This document shows, piece by piece, positions 1 to 5,778 of a stretch of DNA of 5,778 nucleotides (position 1 is its first letter; each line of letters begins with the position of its first letter). The stretch comes from Bryobacterales bacterium (GTDB lineage: Bacteria; Acidobacteriota; Terriglobia; Bryobacterales; Bryobacteraceae): the NCBI GenBank assembly GCA_016880505.1, contig JAEHDI010000083.1:1-5778 (forward strand), given 5' to 3'. Made by a program: the position numbers and the translations under genes. The notes beneath the pieces were generated by a model. The model was not told where the DNA came from, did no database searches, and saw only the letters and a program-made list of their open reading frames with translations.

Positions 1-710
1 GTGCCGACGCTGCCGTTCGCGAAACGCACGAGCGCCAGCGTAGCGTCGTCCACGTCGCGGCCGTCGGCGAAGGTTTGCATCATTCCGGACACCTCCCGGA
101 TAGCGCCGTTTAGCCAGAGAGCGCTGTCAACCACATGGCTGAGGAGATCGCCGAGCACACCGGAACCGGCGTGTTCCCGGATGGTCTTCCAACTCGGCGG
201 CCGCGTGGGATCGTTGCCCGATTCCTGCAGGTATGTCGCGCGATAGTGGAAGGCGCGTCCGATGCGTCCATCGTCCACCAGTCTTTTCGCAAAGGAGATC
301 GCAGGTACGCGGCGGTAGTTGTACCACACCATTGTTGGAACGCCTCGGGCCGCGGCCGCAATCCGCTCTGCATCAGCGAGGTTCGTCGACAAGGGCTTCT
401 CACACCAGACGGTCTTACCCGCCTCCGCAGCCCGGATCGCAATCGGCGCGTGCATCGCGTTCGGCGCCGCGATATCAATCACGTCGATGTCCGGCCGGTC
501 GATGAGCGCCTCCCATTCCGTCGTGGTCTCCGCCCAGCCCCACGTGGCCGCCAGCTTCATCAGGTTCTCCCGGCTCCGGGCGCAGACGGCACGGCATTCG
601 AGCTCAAAGGGAACGTCAAAGAAGTGCCGCACCTGCCGGTACGCATTGGAGTGGGCTCGCCCCATGAATCCCGCGCCGACCATACCGATGCGAAGCTTTT
701 TTTGCGCCAA
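1..710 (-). CDS. Gfo/Idh/MocA-family NAD(P)-dependent oxidoreductase, N-terminal 236 residues (C-terminus beyond window)
   Basis: Predicted cytoplasmic dehydrogenase of the Gfo/Idh/MocA family, whose members oxidise or reduce sugars, inositols and related polyols with NAD(P). Reading the minus strand from TTG at 710 gives an open frame to the window edge. It shows a Rossmann fold with the dinucleotide-binding motif VGAGFMG at residues 11-17, the family's EKP motif at 104-106 (the lysine is a conserved active-site residue), and GDLLSH at 187-192, where D188 and H192 match the usual catalytic Asp/His positions. The TTG start is chosen because GGGAGGAGT lies just upstream with GGAGG 9 nt from the codon. 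The first in-frame ATG (residue 10) would cut off the first beta strand. It is transcribed away from the NadD-like gene and has no partner gene in the window, so the substrate cannot be told. The family is certain; the specific reaction is not. Confidence 0.93.
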   Translation of the reverse strand, partial: MAQKKLRIGMVGAGFMGRAHSNAYRQVRHFFDVPFELECRAVCARSRENLMKLAATWGWAETTTEWEALIDRPDIDVIDIAAPNAMHAPIAIRAAEAGKTVWCEKPLSTNLADAERIAAAARGVPTMVWYNYRRVPAISFAKRLVDDGRIGRAFHYRATYLQESGNDPTRPPSWKTIREHAGSGVLGDLLSHVVDSALWLNGAIREVSGMMQTFADGRDVDDATLALVRFANGSVG

Positions 711-716
711 GCTGTT

Positions 717-725
717 ACTCCTCCC
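717..725 (-). promoter_or_regulatory. Ribosome binding site deciding the TTG start of the oxidoreductase
   Basis: The minus strand reads GGGAGGAGT here, a near-perfect Shine-Dalgarno sequence with GGAGG ending 9 nt before TTG at 710-708. It is the clearest ribosome binding site in the window and the main reason to accept a TTG start over the internal ATG at 683. Confidence 0.75.
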
Positions 726-759
726 GCAGTCATTGTCGCCGATCAAGCGTCTCGTGCGT

Positions 760-765
760 TGTAAT
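760..765 (+). promoter_or_regulatory. Weak candidate -10 box for the NadD-like gene
   Basis: TGTAAT matches the sigma-70 consensus TATAAT at five of six positions and ends 6 nt before the ATG at 772. A transcript from it would start at about the A of the ATG, giving a leaderless mRNA. This would agree with the lack of a Shine-Dalgarno sequence before 772. No good -35 box lies at 16-18 bp; the nearest resemblance, TTGTCG at 733-738, is 21 bp away. Speculative. Confidence 0.2.
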
Positions 766-771
766 GCTCCT

Positions 772-1374
772 ATGAAGTTCTATCGCCGCGCCAGGGGCCG
801 TCCACGGAGCCTCGGCATTCTGCCGGGAACGTTCAACCCGCCCACGCGTGCACATCTCGCGCTGGCGTACGCAGCCCTCGAGTTCGTCGATGAAGTGGTG
901 TTCGTCCTGCCTGCCGTACTGCCCCACAAGTCGTACGGGAAGGTCACGCTTGAAGGCCGGCTTCGGATGCTGAAAGCCACCTTGCGCGGCGAGCGGCGCT
1001 TTTCGATCGCTTCCACCGCGGGCGGCTTGCTCATCGAGATTGCCCGCGAGTGCCGGGACGCATACGGGCCCGCGGTTTCGCTGAAATTCCTGTGCGGCCG
1101 CGACGCCGCCGAGCGTTTTGTGAACTGGGATTATGGGCGGCCCGGAGCGTTTCTCGAACAGCTCCGCGAATTCGAGTTGCTGGTAGCTCCTCGCGGCGGG
1201 ACCTACGAGCCACCCGAGGAAATGCGGGACCGTATCCAGATGTTGCCCGATTTCACGGGACAGGATGAGGTGTCCGGCACTGAAGTTCGCACACGCATCA
1301 AGCAAGGCCTTGCCTGGGAACACCTCGTCCCATCACGGATTGTCGCTATGGTGCGGGAACTCTACGGCGGTTGA
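772..1374 (+). CDS. NadD-like nucleotidyltransferase (nicotinate-nucleotide adenylyltransferase family), 200 aa
   Basis: Member of the HxGH-type nucleotidyltransferase superfamily, most like NadD, which transfers AMP from ATP to nicotinate mononucleotide in NAD synthesis. Visible in order: GTFNPPTRAH at residues 19-28 (the nucleotide-binding GxFxPxHxGH region), PHK at 51-53 as in NadD, FLCGRD at 106-111 corresponding to the GxD segment, W119, and SGTEVR at 168-173, matching the C-terminal SxTxxR signature, followed by a LVP segment (185-187) common near the NadD C-terminus. Length is close to the usual 190-220 aa. Oddities: HxGH reads TRAH, with only the second histidine kept, and the usual DTL motif of the middle region is not evident. 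It could therefore be a NadD paralogue of other specificity. The frame is open far upstream, but similarity begins near ATG 772; there is no clear Shine-Dalgarno. It runs tail to tail with rpoD, 12 bp apart. The fold is secure; the substrate is inferred. Confidence 0.8.
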   Translation: MKFYRRARGRPRSLGILPGTFNPPTRAHLALAYAALEFVDEVVFVLPAVLPHKSYGKVTLEGRLRMLKATLRGERRFSIASTAGGLLIEIARECRDAYGPAVSLKFLCGRDAAERFVNWDYGRPGAFLEQLREFELLVAPRGGTYEPPEEMRDRIQMLPDFTGQDEVSGTEVRTRIKQGLAWEHLVPSRIVAMVRELYGG

Positions 1375-1386
1375 TCGTCGTTCGAG

Positions 1387-3069
<1,683 letters not shown>

Positions 3070-3077
3070 CAAGAGAA

Positions 3078-3083
3078 CCCCTT
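3078..3083 (-). promoter_or_regulatory. Ribosome binding site of rpoD, favouring the GTG start
   Basis: The minus strand reads AAGGGG, within a longer purine run. It lies 8 nt before GTG 3069-3067 and 5 nt before TTG 3072-3070. The 8-nt spacing is the usual one, so the two adjacent start codons are resolved in favour of GTG. Confidence 0.5.
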
Positions 3084-3114
3084 CCCGCCAGCAACCCTGA
3101 ATGCAACTCTCAAC

Positions 3115-3120
3115 ATTCTA
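3115..3120 (-). promoter_or_regulatory. Candidate -10 box of an rpoD-proximal promoter in the dnaG-rpoD gap
   Basis: The minus strand reads TAGAAT, five of six matches to TATAAT, in an AT-richer patch of the 74-bp gap between dnaG and rpoD. A start about 7 nt downstream would leave a leader of roughly 40 nt before the rpoD start. The position 17 bp upstream reads AGGTAG, a poor -35 box, so the promoter would be weak or need an activator. An extra promoter ahead of rpoD would let sigma levels vary independently of primase. No terminator-like hairpin with a T-run is seen in the gap, so read-through from dnaG is also expected. Confidence 0.3.
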
Positions 3121-3143
3121 CAATATGCTGCCGCTCGCTACCT

Positions 3144-4883
3144 CTAGACGCGTTCGGCCCGGCTCAGCTCCTCCGCCAGCCGCAGGGCCTCTTCCATTCT
3201 TCCCTCACGCTCCGCCTCCTTGACCCTCGATCTCAGCTCCGCCCGTTTTCCCTCCCGGGCCTCGACCTCCAATGCCCGGACGCACGCCAGCGCCTGCTCC
3301 CGTGTCGAGCCTTCCTCACTCAATCCATCGGCAAACAGCACCGAGGCAAGTAGGGTCTTGTCCGTATCTTCCAGCCTCGCTTCCAGTTCCGAGAAACCGA
3401 ACTCCGGCCGGCTGTCGTGAAGCGCAAACAGCGTGCGGAAAATCCGGCTCATCGTGAACTTCTCCAGTTGCGGGATTTGAGACAGCGCCGGGACGATCTC
3501 TTCGCGGATTTCGCGGTTCGCCAGCAGCGCATTCAGGAGCAGTTGTTCCACCGCGCGTATCGGTTCGCGCTCCGCCCGCATCGGCTTCTCGCTGCGATCG
3601 GCGGCCGACTTTCGGAAGTGCTCAAGCACAAGGCCCTGCTCGACGCCCATATACGTGGCGACGTCGCTCGCAATCGCCGCCCGCTCCAGTTTGTCCGGCA
3701 TCCGCTGGATCGCCGGGAGCAGAAATTGAAGCGCCGCTACGCGACCCTCCGCATTCCGCATGTCGAACCGCGCCCGCGCCCGGTCCGCCAGCCAGTAGAA
3801 ATATCCAGGCGCTTTTTCCATCATCGTACGGTACGCATCCGCGCCGTGTTCTTTGACGTATTCGTCCGGATCCAGGCCCCCTTCGAGGTGCAGCACGCGG
3901 ACGTGCATGCCTTCTTCGAGGAGCATCTGGATGGAGCGTTCGGCGGCGCTCGCCCCCGCCGTATCGGGGTCGAAGTTCACCACGATTCGCTCGGAATGCC
4001 GCTTCAGGGCGCGCACCTGCGTTGACGTCAGCGCCGTTCCGCAGCTCGCCACCACCTCGTGTACACCCGCGCCGAATACTCCGACGACATCCATGTAGCC
4101 TTCCACGAGGATAGTGCGATCAAGCTTGCGAATCGTTTCTTTGGCACGGTGAAGATTGTACAGGACGTAACTCTTGCGATAGATCGGGGTTTCCGGCGAA
4201 TTCAGGTACTTCGGTTCGTCGTTGGCCGCGAGCGCCCGGCCGCCGAATCCGATGATCTTCCCCGACTCATTGTGAATCGGAAACATGAGGCGGCCGCGGA
4301 AACGGTCAAAGAAGCCGCCGCCCTCTTGTCGCCGCAGCAGCAAGCCTGACGTCTCCATCTGCTCCGCGCTGAAACCCTCGCGCTCAAAGCGCCGCACGAG
4401 GTCCTGGCCGGAACGCTCCGAAAGCCCGATGCCGAACTCCTCCGCGAGTGAGGGCGGGACGCCACGCTTGGACAAGTACTGCCGCGCTTCCGCTCCCGGC
4501 CCGCCGCCCAGATTTGTCTGGAAAGCGCGCGCCGCGATCTCATGCATCTGATACAGCGCCGCCCGCAGCTTTGAGTCTTCGTCGGCGTACTCCGCCCGTT
4601 TCGGCATCGGGATGCCGTTGCGGTCCGCGACGAGCTTCAGCGCCTCATAGAAACTGAGGCGCTCCACTTCCATCACGAACTTCAGCACGTCGCCGCCCGC
4701 GCCGCATCCGAAACACTTATAGAACTGGTGCGCCTGATGAACCGAAAACGACGGTGTCTTCTCGGTGTGGAACGGGCAGAGCCCCATGTAGCGCGGGCCC
4801 GCCCCCACACGTCTCAGGCGCACGTACTCCCCGATGACCTTGACGATGTCGACCGACGACTTCAGTTGCTCAACGAAGTCCAT
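3144..4883 (-). CDS. dnaG: DNA primase DnaG, 579 aa
   Basis: Synthesises the RNA primers for chromosome replication at the fork, working with the DnaB helicase. Domains in order: an N-terminal CHC2 zinc-binding domain with ligands C36, H39, C57 and C60 (CPFH and CFGC); an RNA-polymerase-like core with the basic RFRGRLMFPI segment at 194-203 and GFGGRAL at 212-218; the TOPRIM metal-binding centre with EGYMD at 261-265 and FDPDTAG at 304-310 (E261, D305 and D307 as acidic catalytic residues); then a less conserved charged helical C-terminal part from about 440, where the DnaB-interacting domain is expected. The length matches E. coli DnaG (581 aa). The start is ATG 4883, since MDFVEQLKSSVDIVKVIGEY is the typical primase N-terminus; no in-frame start was found in the 28 nt just upstream. 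The Shine-Dalgarno is poor, and the start lies within the end of the upstream yfhO-like gene, so translational coupling is likely. rpoD follows in the same direction. Confidence 0.98.
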   Translation of the reverse strand: MDFVEQLKSSVDIVKVIGEYVRLRRVGAGPRYMGLCPFHTEKTPSFSVHQAHQFYKCFGCGAGGDVLKFVMEVERLSFYEALKLVADRNGIPMPKRAEYADEDSKLRAALYQMHEIAARAFQTNLGGGPGAEARQYLSKRGVPPSLAEEFGIGLSERSGQDLVRRFEREGFSAEQMETSGLLLRRQEGGGFFDRFRGRLMFPIHNESGKIIGFGGRALAANDEPKYLNSPETPIYRKSYVLYNLHRAKETIRKLDRTILVEGYMDVVGVFGAGVHEVVASCGTALTSTQVRALKRHSERIVVNFDPDTAGASAAERSIQMLLEEGMHVRVLHLEGGLDPDEYVKEHGADAYRTMMEKAPGYFYWLADRARARFDMRNAEGRVAALQFLLPAIQRMPDKLERAAIASDVATYMGVEQGLVLEHFRKSAADRSEKPMRAEREPIRAVEQLLLNALLANREIREEIVPALSQIPQLEKFTMSRIFRTLFALHDSRPEFGFSELEARLEDTDKTLLASVLFADGLSEEGSTREQALACVRALEVEAREGKRAELRSRVKEAEREGRMEEALRLAEELSRAERV

Positions 4884-5778
4884 CCGGATGTCGCGGCCCC
4901 ACTCACCGCGGTTCGCTTCCGTCTATTATCGCCGAACACAAGCGCAGGGAAGAGCAGCGCCCAGCCGGCTGCGCTCAGCGCCGCTCCACGCCAGAGAATC
5001 GCAGGCTCGAAGCGCATCTCGATCCGATGCCGCCCTGCGTCCACGGGCATTCCTCGAAAGGCGACGTTCGTCAACACAATCGGCCGCTCGCGGCCGTCCA
5101 CGAAAGCTCGCCAGCCCGGGTAGTACGTTTCCGACGTCACCAGGAAGGCAGGCGCCGCGCTTTCGACTTCCAGTGTGATACTACGGGGTTCGTACTTGAT
5201 CAGCCGAACGGCGCCGTCCGGCTGTCCGGCGCTGCCCGGAAACTCGACCGGTTCCTCGACCAGCGCAACTTCCGCCGGCCGGAATTCCGCCGAGCGCAAT
5301 TCCGAGAGGGCCTCCTCCATGTTTCCGGCGTGCTGAATCCGGTCAACCAGGAAGAACCGCGGCAGCGCGTCGCGGTTCTCGTAGACCGTGCGGCCGGGGA
5401 CCTCAGCCGCCGGCGCAAGGCCTCTTTCCCGCGACTCGCCGACCGGCGTCCGCGACAGAAGGTACCGCACGTTCAGCAAATCCAGCACCCGCGATTCCGG
5501 CTTCGAAACCTGGTAGTACCGTCCCCAGCGCTCGCCTCCGGTAAACGAAAGCCTTACTTGCATGAACCGAATCAGCGCAAAAGGATCGTTCCCGTTGGCC
5601 GTCGGGACTCCCGTCAGAGCTGCTCCGTGCGCCCAGTTCATCGAGTCATCAATGGTGTCGATTCGCCACGGCGGCTTTGACCGTCCGATCAGGGACCGCA
5701 CCCTTGTCAGTACTGCCGTGCTGCCGTCGAAACTCGAGTACGTCAGGCCGGGCTCTGCGGTAAGCGAGCCGGTATTCA
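4862..5778 (-). CDS. YfhO-family membrane protein, C-terminal 304 residues (N-terminus beyond window)
   Basis: The frame is open from the right window edge to TGA at 4864-4862, so this is the end of a longer gene. Features resembling the YfhO family: LNVRYLL at residues 101-107 of the fragment, ENRDALPRFFLV at 133-144, and a beta-rich stretch with TYYPGWRAFVDG at 217-228 followed by a 'V.AG.H.IEMRFEP' pattern. A single hydrophobic segment at about 259-282 is probably the last membrane helix, followed by a basic cluster (NRRKR) and a short tail. YfhO proteins are large multi-spanning GT-C-like membrane proteins; Bacillus and Listeria members take part in glycosylating lipoteichoic or wall teichoic acid. 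What this one modifies cannot be read from the fragment. The visible part is the soluble, extracytoplasmic C-terminal domain plus the final helix. Its last 22 bp overlap the dnaG start in another frame. The family call rests on remembered motifs and is likely rather than certain. Confidence 0.75.
   Translation of the reverse strand, partial: NTGSLTAEPGLTYSSFDGSTAVLTRVRSLIGRSKPPWRIDTIDDSMNWAHGAALTGVPTANGNDPFALIRFMQVRLSFTGGERWGRYYQVSKPESRVLDLLNVRYLLSRTPVGESRERGLAPAAEVPGRTVYENRDALPRFFLVDRIQHAGNMEEALSELRSAEFRPAEVALVEEPVEFPGSAGQPDGAVRLIKYEPRSITLEVESAAPAFLVTSETYYPGWRAFVDGRERPIVLTNVAFRGMPVDAGRHRIEMRFEPAILWRGAALSAAGWALLFPALVFGDNRRKRTAVSGAATSGWTSLSN

Noticed and set aside
135..764. A 209-residue open frame on the plus strand, and the 319-771 upstream extension of the NadD-like frame
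   Set aside because: Both are antisense to the oxidoreductase, which has clear family motifs. Nucleotidyltransferase similarity begins only after ATG 772.
3104..3114. Mirror repeat GTTGAGAGTTG (minus strand) in the dnaG-rpoD gap as an operator
   Set aside because: It reads the same backwards on one strand but is not an inverted repeat, so it forms no two-fold protein site; at 11 nt it is easily chance.
3417..4025. A 202-residue open frame on the plus strand, antisense to dnaG
   Set aside because: Arg/His-rich shadow of the primase gene with no motif or ribosome binding site supporting expression.

Overview
The window reads as a chromosomal housekeeping segment of a GC-rich, Gram-negative-type bacterium. 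Protein flavour (a YfhO-type membrane protein, a Gfo/Idh/MocA oxidoreductase, an RpoD with a long non-conserved region) is reminiscent of Acidobacteriota such as the Bryobacterales/Solibacter group. That placement is an impression without a database search and should be held at low to moderate confidence. No mobile element, CRISPR array, tRNA or rRNA gene was seen, and the sequence is almost entirely coding.

Layout from left to right: (1) a Gfo/Idh/MocA-family oxidoreductase on the minus strand, cut by the left window edge (1-710); (2) a 61-bp divergent intergenic gap; (3) a NadD-like nucleotidyltransferase on the plus strand (772-1374); (4) a 12-bp convergent gap; (5) rpoD, the primary sigma factor, on the minus strand (1387-3069); (6) a 74-bp gap with a candidate promoter; (7) dnaG, DNA primase, on the minus strand (3144-4883); (8) the C-terminal 304 residues of a large YfhO-family membrane protein on the minus strand (4862-5778, cut by the right edge), whose end overlaps the start of dnaG by 22 bp.

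The minus-strand order yfhO-like > dnaG > rpoD is a version of the 'macromolecular synthesis' operon, in which primase and the housekeeping sigma factor are linked. In E. coli the first gene is rpsU; here an envelope-type membrane protein gene sits directly upstream and overlaps dnaG. The NadD-like gene, facing rpoD tail to tail, would act in NAD synthesis if it is a true NadD, but two of its family motifs are altered. The oxidoreductase is a separate divergent unit with a strong ribosome binding site and a TTG start.

I did not find a convincing undescribed system. The points most worth a second look are the altered motifs of the NadD-like enzyme, the yfhO-like/dnaG overlap, and the possible leaderless start of the NadD-like gene.
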